64,000 nucleotides of DNA from Echinococcus granulosus (Eukaryota; Platyhelminthes; Cestoda; Cyclophyllidea; Taeniidae), in NCBI RefSeq assembly GCF_000524195.1, contig NW_020170396.1, positions 998,127-1,062,126 of the forward strand. Reading direction: 5' to 3'. Shown in pieces: positions 1 to 12,558 of this stretch. The notes beneath the pieces are model-generated. The model was not told the origin of the DNA, did not search any database, and saw nothing but the letters and a program-made list of their open reading frames with translations. The first letter of the stretch is position 1, and each line of letters opens with the position of its first letter. Both the position numbers and the translations under genes were made by a program.

Positions 1-2290
1 GCATGGTAACACGTTCAGTGAATAAATCTCCGACTGAAGCTGTGGCTATAGGCCAGCACATTAATGCCGGCACCATCAAATGGCGACACCTTAGAAAAAG
101 GAGTTAACTACCACTGTTCTTACAATAACACTGACGTCAACCATAAAAACCCGCTTATATAAAATGAATAATAATCATTGTGCGAAAAATCACCCCCATT
201 TTCTTTAATAATCGACCAAAAAAGTCTCATCAGGTCACAGTAATCAGCTATTGGACAGGCATTGGCGTAGCCCCACAGATTCCATTCCAACAGCCAATGG
301 GTTTCATGATTTCACTTGTTAAGGTCATGGCAAGACTGAAGGTGCCCTAGAGCGCCCACCAGCATCCACAGCCAAATTGTCTCAACGCGTCATTTTGGGG
401 ACAACAAGCACAACCCAGCTAGGTCTCGACCTCAGTATCGTAAGAATGCGTGAATCGACTACTTGCCCCCCCACTGCTTGGTATTACTTTTGTTTATCAA
501 CTTTACTCATAGTTCCCATTTGTGATGATGTACGACTAAGAATTTTTTTATATCTGGATCCTTTCACTGTGCTCCAATGCAAATTTGACTGACTTTCGAG
601 GGCATCCAACACATCGTTAACTAAAGTATGGGCGAATAGGATCTGATTAGTCCAAAGGTAGTGTCATAACAGCACCGTCATAATACCGTTTGGATGGTGG
701 CTTAATTTTATAGGCTTTCTACACACGCCCATGGATGAATCACCAAAACCTCCGCTGTGTTTCTCGCTTCGGAGCAAATCTCACCATTAAACCGGCTCAT
801 CAGGGTTAAATTAGATTCTGGACACCATTAGGGAAAGCCAACATGCTGAACCGATCATGCATGATCCCAAGCTCGCACTTACACCATGTACTCGTTCAAG
901 AGAAGTATTTTAGAACAAATAACTCCTTATACAAAAACAAAAAGACGAGAAGGTGACCGATGAAGAAACCAACAGCTGAGTATTGAATAAAAGAAGTTTG
1001 TACTAAAATCCGACAATTTGTTACCTCGATCCAGCCCTAGAAACAGGACTTCGTAAGCAGCTTTGCTACCTACACACAGAAGGGCTGGGGGGCCTGGTGC
1101 TGGGAGGGGAGCTCTGCACTATCGACGTGGAGGTCGGTTTATGTTTGACACACTACTCAAAACCACTGGTGTCCAACTTAATTTGAATCGAGGTCGGACA
1201 AGTTAGCTGGATATGAATCACAATTCCGGAATGCAGGTTCGTCGTATGTCTGAAAGGGAGGTGAACTGTCCTACCTAGAAAATGAATTGATGGTGCATTG
1301 GACATTAGAAACCTGCCTTAACAGACACCGCAGACTGGATAATCGTGTCTGGACATGAGTCGACCTCAAAAATATCGCGTTAAGCGAAAGTGCCTCTCTC
1401 CTCCCCCCCCCCCCTTAATCAGGACCGTTCTAGGGGAGAAAGTACAAGTGGGGTCGACACCGCGGCCTGCCCATCACACAACATGATCCAAACAAAGCCT
1501 CCCCCTATCGCATCGGCTCCGCTTCACAGTGAAGAAGGGATGGGTGACAAACTGAATAAACCACATCGGCGAAACGGAGTGCGGGAGGACGTCCTGCCGG
1601 ATTTGACGAGATGGTGACTCATTCCGCGAAAGGCACTGAGAGCAGCCTGCCTCAGGAAGGCTGCGATATGAAACTGCTCCCAAGCCTTGCTGGTAGACCT
1701 CCATGACGCAGACGTACTACTTAAAAAAAGCATCACCGCAACTGACAATAAAAAAAAACAGGGCTGCTCAAAAAGAAAACACATTGTCCTCCGCATCACA
1801 TAAGCATAAGTTAACAAACATGTCAAGCAGTCGCAGACAGCTCACTCAAAAAGGCACTCCAATTTGTCCACAAAGGGATTCCAAACCAAAATACAACATG
1901 TGCAAGAGGTATTTTTTCAATGTGAATGCAAAATAGTGCGATTACACCAAACGCTACAGCGAAACGTCAGTCTGAAAATTCTCTTGTTGGCTTTGGTGTT
2001 TCTGTTCATACAAAAAAGATTGGGAATTACCACAGAGACTTCATAGAGGCTATAATACAGGTGTACAATGCGTAGTAGACGAAAGTGTCAGTGCTGGATG
2101 AAATGGTAAATAATAATGTCAAAGGATTCCCTGAAATCGCTGCGGCATCCTATTTTGATGCTTCAGTCCGCTAATAACAGAAATGCCATCTGTCTGTGTG
2201 GTTCTCTAGGTATACAAAAGGAGTATGACAAGAAGTTAAGAACCTCCAGATGGAGCTCATTTGAGCACTAGAGTTAGACAAATCTGCACT
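1..2290. other. Intergenic region downstream of the RFX gene
   Basis: No gene is supported here. Around 1030-1130 there is a short stretch resembling the central part of the dispersed ~190-bp LTR-like unit (an AGAAGGGCTGGGGGGC-like core), too degraded to bound. A run of 12 C lies at 1403-1414. The GC-richer segment 1420-1710 is open in more than one frame on the minus strand (up to 100 codons) but shows no recognisable domain and no splice context; it may be an old repeat fragment. Confidence 0.4.
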
Positions 2291-5200
2291 TCATAAACTC
2301 CCCGCATTGCTATCAGGGGGGGGAGTGGGCCGTTTTTGAGCGGGAGGATTGGTGGAGGATGAAGAAGGATCGAGCGCATTGCCACCCGAGTGAGGTCGGC
2401 CATATCTCGCCCGAGGGGTAACCGGTGGAGAAGTTTTCACGCTCGACGATTCACCGGACGGAGTCAATAGTGCATCGTGCAGTGCTTCGCCTGTAGAAAG
2501 TTCAAACAGCCGTGTCGAATACCCCCAGTGTCAGCAACAGTAAGGGTGAGTCGTACAGCAGACTTACGCTTTCGCACCACCTCAGCCTCATTCCCATAAT
2601 CTTGGCTGATGTGAACATGAAGGGGTTGGCTGGATTCACCTTTGTTTGCCACGTTCACGCTGGTGTCGGGTGAGAGGTTAGTTAGAGTACGATCAAGATC
2701 TTCCGTCGTGTCCTGAGTTTCCTTTCGCCGAGCTGCATTCCCAGCGGAGTAGAAGGAGAGGAATTCAGTAGGAGAGCTGGGTGGAATTTCCGGCGGGCAG
2801 GGTGAAGAGCCAAGACGGGGGAGGTTATCATAGTCGAAGGGATCTGCATCACCTCCGTCAGTTTCGAAAGATGAGGTTGGCCGCACCACATTTGGTCGCT
2901 TCAGAGTCTAAATTTAGGGGGGAAAAATATTTGCATGATCACACAGTTCATCAACGTTTCCGAACTGAAACATTAATACAAGTACCCCACCTGCCACGAA
3001 GACCGGCCTGAAGGAGCGGTCTCACCACCCATCGAAGTCGAAGGTAACCTAGGCGATGCCTGACCAGGAGTTGCTGGACTCATGACATTAAAACTGCTGT
3101 AGCGACTAGGATAGTAGCCGGTGTTAGATTGCACAGGAGCGCCTGGGGCAGGTAGGGAAGCAGAGGAAACAGTAGCACGGTGTTGGTAACGCGTTTCGTA
3201 GCCCCCCGTGCTTTGAGATCCGCTGGACAGACTGAAAAAGTTCATATGCTTCGTCGGGCTTACGCCGCCCAGGTGGACTCGGACCTGGTAGAAAAAAGAA
3301 CCCGGACGTTAAGCTATGCTACTAACGTCCTTTCCGGGGTGGCGAGAGTAAGGCAATAAATTATGCCAGGAATGATGGGAAGATGCGTGTGCCTTTCGGG
3401 TGGGTTTATCCAATTGCACAGGTAAGCCCCAACCTGACAGTGTGTTTATAAAAAATGCCCAAATTTAATTTATAAACCTTTGCGGGGACGATGTGACTCA
3501 CCACCACCACCAGCGCCGCCACCAAGGCAAACTGGGAGAAGCATGCATAAAAAGATGACTAACAAAGTTGACCTAGTAAGATGAAAGTTGCAAGACATCA
3601 ACGCCGCAACTGATTTTATCACCCCAGCTCACTTCAGAAGCAGGTGCTGAATAAAGTGCTAGGGCAAAAGTTATTTCAGAGGGTCATTTGTAAATCTAAA
3701 AAAAGAGATCCTAGTAAGATATCAATGACGGCTTACTATCAAGACAGTGGTTTTAAGCGCACCAGTAGGTTTTATAAATAATTCACAGGCGGAGAGTGGA
3801 GACCAGGTTCCAAAAAAAGCCATAAATGATAACGTGGGACAGACACAAATCCGAAGGGTATCTCCTGCGTACCTGCGCACACATGCAAACGCAAACACGA
3901 AGTGTTGGGTGAGTGGGTGGGAATGGGAACAAATTCACACCACCAGTCGGCCGAGGACAGAAACGGGGGCGCAAATGAGGGCCAGGCCGCTGCGCCACTA
4001 CCCAAACCTATCTCATTCCGTTATCCCCCCAACTCACAGCAGCACTCTTACAGTGGGCGTCAGAGAAGGAAAGGAAGACTTACTGTGGGTTCATGAGCTC
4101 CGGGAGCATCGATTGGCAACTGGGTGGTCGGATGTTTGTAAGGAATAGCAGCATAGGGACTGCGACCACTGGCTATTGGAGGAGCTGGGGGCTGTGTCTG
4201 GAGGGAACTAGACGGGTCAGTGGTCTGAGGAACGAAAGTACCACCTGCGCCGTAGGAGGCGTACGAACCAGACGCCTCCAGACCGCGATTGGGATAGGGT
4301 GTGGTTGGAGTCGAAGCACAGTAATTGCTGGTACACGTTACTGGGGTCAAGTAGGAGGCAGGGTTCTCGGAGAAGCTGGTAAGATACAATGAAAGCAAGG
4401 TTAATATCACATATGCAAGTGCTGCTAAGACTAGAATAATTAGGGGGGGGGGGGGATTTAAACTACCTCGTTCGCCTTTGATCTGTGGAGGAATGCGCGT
4501 AGGGTTGCTGCTGATGTCGTTGGTTGAGATAAGCTGGTGTGCCAGGATAGGCGTCAGTCGATGGTGTGACTGGAAGCGCAGGCTTTGTAGCTGAGGTTTG
4601 GAGCGCTGAGCTTGAGGTAGATGTAAACTAAAATCAACAGAAAACGTAAATGATGTTGGTCTGTTTCTCATCTTATACTAAATTACAGGTTATGAAGCAG
4701 GAGATTGCAAAGAATAAGTACCCCAAAGTAATGTATAATTGACTCGGTTTAAGGCCAGGGCTAAAAGGACAGACGAAACAGTGAGAAGTTACCTACCAGC
4801 GCAACTGGCATCCGCCTTTGGAAAGCATTTTTAAGCAAATAAAATAAAATTCCCGAAAACATAATAACCATTCCTTAAGAGAGAGGCAAACGGCTACTTT
4901 AGATAGAAATCACTTAGATGCGTTTAACCCGGCCCCAGCTCAAGCACAGGTTCAGGAGGCAGTCATTTTAGGCGTGAAAGCCCAAATTATGCCCTCCGCG
5001 AGGGTAAACACAGAGGGCTATCTGGGTGCAAGACAGCATTATTCACGCTAGCATACATGTAGCCTGCCCAAAACCACAGCACGTAAACAGCGCTGACCAA
5101 GGTCTTACCTGAGTTAGAGAAAAAGGATAATGTGATGAGGGAGATATTTGATAGGCTGACACTGGCACAGCACCAGCAACAGTGATGGCTGGGGTACGAT

Positions 5201-8041
5201 AGGGAAGGGTGCCACCACCAGCACCGCCCATTTGGTTCACCATTGCCGTCGTCACTGGAGGTGTTTGAGAGTGCGACGACGAAGCTGTGCTACCAGCGCT
5301 GTTTACACGCCCTGCTGGTGAATGATTGTTTCTCACACTTGCCATATCCACACTAGAAGATTGATTCTGTTCGGTCTCTGAAAATCGAGTTCATTTGGAG
5401 TTAAATGAACATAGACAAACGGGACGCAAGCAAGTAAAGGTTTGGCGAAGACAAACCTTCCTTTTTTAGAAAACCATCCTTTCTTGGAACAATAGGTGAT
5501 GACCGAGGTGTCGACGGCTTGAGAGCAGTAGCAGCAGCATTTTCGGAAAATTGGGAATAAGATTCGAGAGATTGTCTGTACATTTGTCCATACATGCCTA
5601 GGTGAGGACCACGACTACGACATTACAGACTAATCGAGTGTAGATGCAAAAACATTCGAGTGGAAAAAGACCTACCTTTCTGAAGTGCTTCAGCAAAGGC
5701 TCCAGCAGCAGCTGTAGAGGGAGTAAGAAGGATGTTTGAAAGACTGGAAGAGGCTGTGGTGGCAGAGGGGTTGGCGGAGCTGTTGGCAAGGTGAGCAATG
5801 AGTGCAAAGGCGTGTCTAGAATGCGCGGTAACATATCGGTCGGAGACAAGGTGTTGAGCAAAGTGGAGCAGTGAAGTGAATTCAGTGCCGAGAACGGTGC
5901 GAGCATAGTCGAGAATGATTCGACCCACGTCGGCCAGAATAGGCCCAGTGACACCAAGGACTGTGCGCACCTCGTCGGTGAGCCAGGCGAGTGGCAACTC
6001 ACCGCGTTGGCAGAGACGCTGCTCATCGGTAGAGGAGACGGAGGATGAACCGCTACGAAAGTTGTTGGAGGCAGGTGGAGCGGAGAGCTCTAATGTCAAA
6101 TCGGGAAGGGAGGGTGCCTGAACCTCAAGCTTCTTTCGCATACCTCCATAGCAGTACCTGGAATCCAATTGGTAGAACAGGCGTCAATAAGTCCGTAATA
6201 AGATCTTTGAGGCACAAACTTCCCCCAAGGGAAAACTCAAACCAAATGACCGTACTATTTAAGTACCTCGTCACATCCCCCGAATAAACAAAGGTATGCC
6301 CATGATTCCCATAGAATAGCCATAAGAGGAGGGGAGGAAAGTCTGAAAATTCGTGGAATGATGAATGCATAGGTGGGTAGGCGGAAGGACGGTTAGGTTC
6401 GTAATTCAGCCTTTGTCTGAAAAGGGTGTGTGCGCAGACGCAAATTAACCCCTACCACCACCTCTACAAGTACCGAGATATGCTTCCCGTGTGCGCGCCC
6501 ACACACATAAACAGATTCTCATGTCACCAAGTTGGGCAGTGACATGGGTTCCCCTCCCACCCAGACACAATGTATCGAAATAAAGTGACAAACAGCTTGA
6601 AATCAGACTTATGGTCCGAAATCTATCCTACTAATGTAGCATGTATCTATAACGCTGCTAGAGGTACAGTGGGTTCAATCAGCTTTGAAGTAGGACTCTC
6701 CGCGAAATAGTAAATTTACCGTTCAGCACAAATGATATTAATGAGGACGGGGGATTACAAATACGATGGAAAAGTTCCACAGTAAAACAATCCTCACTGC
6801 ATAAAACGAGTTCCCTCAAGGAGATAAAACTGCGAAATAAATGTCCTAGCGAAAAGCGTCGTAGACATACGTTCGATAGCCGGTATTGATGAATAAAACT
6901 GCCTACTACACATCGTCTGAAAGGGGACAATAAGCCAATCTCTATGAATCGGGGTGGCGGAATTGATGAGTGGAATCAGAATCGCAATTAATACATTTAC
7001 GGACACAATACCTCACTACTTCTGAAGGGGCAAATGAAGAGGTCGCTGTATAAAGAAACTAATTTCAAATGTGAAATAGCTAACAGAAAGACACCCAGGA
7101 AAGACGGAAACTAGATGAGGGATCATGTATATGGGATGCCCAAATGTTTATATGAGAGGAGCACCTCAGAAGTTCTATCAATCAAGGTTGCATGTGGTTA
7201 GACAACAGCAAAACCTCCCGGCACCCGATAAACTATTTACTCATGAAGCCGCAAGTCTTTTGATGTAGTTTGAGCATACCATTCATTGACAAATGAGACA
7301 TACCTAGACTGACCCCTTTGTCCTAGTCGCCGAGGTCTAACATTAGGAAACGCTCGTTTCATCACCTTCCCAAAATCCGCCGTATTGAGGGTTTTCTGAT
7401 TGTGCTTCTCACAATACGCCCTATATTGCAACGAAAGATTTCAAAGGTATGCGAAAACTAAGTAAATATGTTATCTGTAGGATGGATAAATTTAAAGACA
7501 TGAAGTCGAAAAAATAGCACCAAATCGATTTCCACGCATCGAAACATGGAATAAATCAACCATGACCAAGCAACCAAGAAGTAATAAAACACAGTGTAAA
7601 AACCCAGGAATAACAAAACTATCCACGTTACCTGTAGTCTTCATACACTTCATCTTTCCTAAGACAAGTTGAAGCATCCTCCTCCAGATGAGACATTATC
7701 CACGTGTAAGCCTGACTTTGCTCAACTTGATTTGACAGATGGAGGGACGATGAACAGCCCGAACCACCAAAGATTCCGACACCAAGACTGTTAACTTCGA
7801 ATCCATTAGGAGCGATATCATCCTCTATAAGGGAAGGAGCGGAGGTCCCATGTGGTTCCGCTGGAAGCAATAAAGCACAGAGAATCTTCTCTGTATCCTT
7901 GAAGGATGCAAATTCGCGTACGAGAGCATCGATTCGAGAGCGTGCTTCGGGAGAGACTGTCTTCTCAAGGTTAGTTAGGATATAACCATAAAGAGTCCGA
8001 GTATCTTGCTCAGTGTGCATTTGCATCTGATAAGGTGACAT
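2291..8041 (-). CDS. RFX7: RFX5/RFX7-type winged-helix transcription factor
   Basis: Ten coding exons give about 901 aa: 8041-7632, 7420-7304, 6157-5676, 5597-5457, 5377-5109, 4627-4467, 4375-4084, 3284-2991, 2907-2568 and 2490-2291 (TGA 2293-2291). All introns are GT-AG and every phase joins. The winged-helix RFX DNA-binding domain spans residues ~112-185 and is split over exons 1-3; the recognition stretch (ADFGKVMKRAFPN, then RRLGQRGQSRYCYGG) is intact. Residues ~17-62 are a leucine-rich helix, as in the N-terminal oligomerisation region of RFX5/RFX7. PSLPDL at 191-196 fits the PxLPxL ankyrin-binding motif of RFX5/RFX7. The rest (residues ~300-900) is Ser/Pro/Gln-rich and low complexity. 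ATG 8041 follows an in-frame stop in the upstream DNA; a non-coding 5' exon may exist. It is a nuclear X-box-binding regulator. RFX5 versus RFX7 cannot be separated here because invertebrates usually keep one gene for that clade. Confidence 0.9.
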
Positions 8042-9555
8042 AATCCAATGAGAGTAGATTTAAAAACCCAGCAAAAACAGGCATAGTAAACTGAACTTGC
8101 CTCTTATGAAGCCGACATCTAAATAAGCCAACAAGAGCGTTGAAATTTGTATTAACCCAAATTCGCTAAACTTTACAAGTGCAGTCAAACCCAAAGAATT
8201 TAAACAAATTTCAGCAATTCAATAAGGAGTCTGATATGGTAATTAAAAGAAAACTTAGATAGAGGTGATATAACTTTCAGTCGTGTTTATCCGTAAAAGT
8301 GGCGATCTAGCGATTTGGGCTATTTAGTGCCGCAAATCCACAGTATTAGAGCTAAGGAACTTGATATTTTGCTGAATAAGATTAAAAGTTGAAGCTAATA
8401 GCACAAATAGACGTGCCGTTTTGTAACGCAAAAAATAATTCGTATCTGAATGCAACGAAAATGTGCTTGGCGTAGTGGCGAAGCTTGACATGAACACACG
8501 CTGAAGAAGGTAAAAGCGAACCCTACTTTTCCCGGTAATTTGCGTTTTTTATGACGATTGTTGTGCAAATTGTCGCGGTACGTCTATACGTGGTTACAGT
8601 TTCCCTCACATTTCAATTTGAACCTTCCCGATTATAGAGAAAAAACGATCACCAACTTACTCCATAGAAAGCCATTAGAAAAACTGTTTAAACCCTAGAA
8701 ACTTATCACATTCGCCGTATTTTGATGACTTTTCTTTTTATTGTACCGTTCCGACCTCGCTAGCCCTCAACTTCTGTGTCAAAGAATCTAATGATTGATC
8801 AAGGGAGCCGTTTAGAAATTGCACACCAGCATCGAATCAATAGGGTGCTCTAGACACAAAGACGCCTAAATAAACTGGTGCATAGATGTGCGCTTCTTTT
8901 TACCGTGGCTATCTCATGGACTGCTTACTTTATAGTTTTTCTAAGGAGAGGCGGCGCATTCAAAGTTCAGTTGTTTTATCGCTGTCAAAGCTCAAGTGCT
9001 GCATTTAGGCCTGCATGCGATAAAGATTTTGATCAGCGCGGATATTAAAGAGGATTAATTCCTTACAGTAGAATATAATGAGTCCAGCTCTCTGGAAGTT
9101 AATCTAACATAAGATGATAGCTTGCATTCTTGGTTTGAATATGCGAAAGCCAGTAGGTGCGCGTAAGTAAAAACACGAATTCTTCCCATTCTTTCTTTCG
9201 ACCAAAATACGTATTTTAAATCACTGTGAATCGATACGAGTGTTCAATGGGTAAATATTGTGCAATATTCCTGATGACTTCGCCTACTCCAGGTTTCAAT
9301 TCTCTGGATTGAGTTTGTTTTTTGGAGGAAGACATCGTACATTGCGTAGTATGGACACTTTATAAATGACTGATGTTTTGTGTGGTGCATCAGTATTTGT
9401 CTCCTTGGGGATCGAGGAGCTGGCCATGGACGCGGTTAGGGTAATCTGCCCGCTTTTTGCCTACAAGATGTACTCAAAACAGAACTCATTACAACTACAT
9501 GGTATCCTTATTCTGGGAGCAGCTAATGTTTTGATCACTGCATACAGTTTCGGGT
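8042..9555. other. Upstream region of the RFX gene, no gene seen
   Basis: AT-rich DNA upstream of the RFX start codon. No ORF with coding character and no recognisable repeat was found. It presumably holds the RFX promoter and any 5' untranslated exon, but no element could be pinned down. Confidence 0.4.
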
Positions 9556-9752
9556 TGTAGCCCTCTTAACTTTTCCTGAAGGCGGAAGAAGACATAATAC
9601 TAGGGCAGATTATGCATTGTCGACGTGCAGAAGGGCCGGTAATCTACTGGGATAGCACCACAGTTCATGCTGTCCGACAGAAGTACAATGGCGAAGCCTT
9701 CAGTGCTTGTGAAACCAAATAGAAGAGCTAAGCAAATAATCAAGGCACTACA
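9556..9752 (+). mobile_element. Solo LTR-like unit of the TRIM-like family
   Basis: A 197-bp unit beginning TGTAGCC and ending CACTACA. Its middle contains the family core (a GAAGAAGACATAATAC-like segment, then AGAAGGGC, then the weakly paired CATG hairpin region, then GGAAGTACA) and the terminal GAAACCAAA segment. No internal region follows, so it is read as a solo LTR. No clear target duplication was seen. Confidence 0.6.
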
Positions 9753-11623
9753 GGGAGGTCCTGTTTTGTGTCCATCAATAAAAAAGGGAATGCATAGAGT
9801 CAACGTTTTGGGTCCTGGAGTATTCCACCTCGGCAAAATCCGTGAAATCATCCACCATTACTGGTCTGCACCAGTTTTCGCTCTGTAGTAGGTAAGAGGC
9901 TAAAAATATTGGTGTCGGCTCGCCTAGAGAAGCTGTTGATACATATCGGATGAAGTGAAACTCTTTGAATTCGCAGCAGTTAATGCAGGTTCGGCAGAGG
10001 CTACGAACATCTTGGGTGGTTAAAGGCAACCAGCACCTTTTGATCAGGGCGTCTCACATGTGTTCTTCCTGCATAATTACATTGTTCGTGTAGGTTTGGA
10101 AGAGCCATTTGCTAATAAGGTTGACAATGCTAGTCATTTGAATGCTTCGGTCTGATCTTAGCAAGCAAGAATTACACTTTTTACTCACACTTTTTGACGT
10201 TCAAGTTGTACCTGCTTAGTCGACTTATCCGATGATATTCCGTTTGGATTTGGTCTGTGCAGAACCTTTGACACGCTAGACCCATTCCATGGTCGGTACC
10301 CTGCAGATTTCTCTATTGATATCGGATAAGTTCGGTTAGAAAGGCGATGGTCACTTGATTTTAAGAGTCTAAAGTTCGTGTTGCAACGTAAACTCACCTG
10401 TAGTGTATGATAAAGTCGTCCCGTCTTTGTTTTTACGCCAACCAAGTCAGCGCTTGGTAATATGGCCCTATTATGAATTTTATTTGCAATCCTATAATGT
10501 CTTAAATTCCTGACTATTGTGAGGATGGTGAAAGGTTCACCCTGTGTAGCGTTTTTTTATCGCATTTACTTCTTGGGTTCGTTATCAGCGCAAGCAATGA
10601 TGCGTTTCGAAAATGTAACAAAGTAAGCTTCTGAAAACCCAGGCTTGTCAGAATTGGCGCCAAATCATGGACTTGCTTTAATTCCTCAAAGACTTCGTTG
10701 TATTCCCTCTCCCATTTGTAAATTGTAGTAGTCTACCTTTCTGATAGCTCATATAATAAGCTTTTGACTGTGAAAAGCATACAGCTGTCAGGTGCAAAGT
10801 TCTATCCGTCTAGCTGGTACTGGGTATCTCCTAGTCTTTTACGAGCGATCGTCTGCCACTTTCGCCCGTTTACTAAAACACTGTGTTCTAGGCTTTTCAC
10901 TGACCTGCTTCCAGCTTTTGCTCTCAGTGTAAGCGTTCTCGGGCTAACACTCGCTCATCCAACAAGATTCCTTGAAGTCTGTTTGCGAGATTGTGTCGGA
11001 TATAAGATCAGCCGAGAACAGATTTGTGAGGTAGAGGGAAGGGTACGCGAATTACATGTTTGGATCTTTACTGTTAGAGGCAGGACCAAAAAGATCAGTC
11101 CTGGAGCATTGTAGTTTTCCGTTGAAGTTCACACCGCCTTTGAAAGTAGGGAGTTCTGTTTCTCCAGTTGACTTTCGGCTCAAAGCCTCCAAATCGAGAG
11201 GGCTGATTGATAAAGGACGTTACTGATATACTAAAAGTAGCAAAGTTTATAAGAAATTGGACCAAATCGCTCGTAGTCTGGAGGCGCTAGGTGAAATTAC
11301 GAGGCTAATCGAAGCGACCGCTCTATACCTTGAAGGATGTTGTAAAACAAATATGTCACGGCCCGAATTCGACTCTAGCAATTTTATATTCTGCTGAACA
11401 ATGACTTGAATTACCTTTAAACTTTCTGTGAAAATTTGCAAACATTTTTTGTAACTAATAAATAATTACATTATCTACTTACGTGGGCTTCCAAGATGTT
11501 CGACGAAACGAAATGAACTCGAGTGGCTGCATTTTTAAAAGGACACTGAATTACCGCAAATCATTTTAATGACATTGAAAACTTCGGAGGGCAAATTATT
11601 TGTTTCGAGAATCAGATTTCCAA

Positions 11624-12558
11624 ATACATCGCTCCGAGACTTCTTTAAGAAAGGAGGGAAGCATGACACCTGTGCAGAATACGTAATACCGACGCAAGAA
11701 AGGGGGAAAGCTACTGGTATGGACCATAGGCCATGCCGCCGAGTGGAAGCACGATCGTGCAGTCTTAAAGGCCCGCAAAACCAAAACAAGAAGTTAAAAA
11801 AAAAAGAATCAGAGCATTCCATAGCATTCCTTCCCTCATTTTAATGTCATATCCGGCACCTTCTTGGTCAACGTCCCGCTTTGGCCATTACAACATATTC
11901 GACGCTGTAAGAAAAATACCCGCGAATCAACCGCGCCAATAATCGAATGTGCATGAAATTGAGGAGATACTTGATCTCCTCGTTACTAATCCTCTTAGCA
12001 ATTCCGCTAGGTATGGAATGTCGACCTGTTTGGAAACTGCATTGTGCTGCCCAGCCATGTCCATTTACCTGAGTTCTATCCACTTGATAGAGAGGAGGGG
12101 GAGGTATCGAGTATCACCTAGTTGCCGCTGCGAGCTCCGTAACCAGATAGTTCACGTTTACTGTCGCTTCACTTGTTAATTACATTAAGGCAGAACACGA
12201 GACTGAAGTGGGTACCAAAAGTAAGGCGTCATTTTCAGCCCTTCTTTTAGGGGTCATCACATAATGTTTCATCAGCTGCATACGTCCTTCTCCCGTCACG
12301 TTAAGACCTAGCATTTAAAAACGGAAATCAGAGTAGTTGTCATTTAGGATGGGGTTTGCTTTCCAATGCCACCACCGTATCGCTCCGAGACTCCCCTAAG
12401 GCGTAAGAAGTCATAGCACTAGGACAGAAATTGTATTACACAAGTACAGATGGGCTGGGGGGCTACTGACACGCCCCAGAAGCTGCGCCGCCGAGAGGAG
12501 CCTTAAGTGCTCGTGAAGCAGAAACGAAGAATTGAGCAAACAATTAAAGTCATGCATA
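11624..12558 (+). mobile_element. Full-length TRIM-like element (LTR-internal-LTR)
   Basis: A left LTR-like unit at ~11624-11820 (CGCTCCGAGAC start, GGTATGGACCATAGGCCATGCC hairpin core) and a right unit at ~12376-12558 in the same orientation flank an internal segment. That segment matches the internal part of the 56614-57600 copy: TTGGTCAAC and GCCATTACAACAT near its left end, GAGGAGATACTTGA, then TCGCTTCACTTGTTAAT, then a GGGTTTGCTTTCCA segment before the right unit. No long ORF is present. The boundaries are approximate because both units are diverged. Confidence 0.6.

Noticed and set aside
4060..4671. 203-codon continuous minus-strand ORF in the RFX region
   Set aside because: Only its 3' part (4375-4084) is in the coding frame; 4627-4467 is coding in another frame, and the 91 bp between is an intron. 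The full ORF is an artefact.
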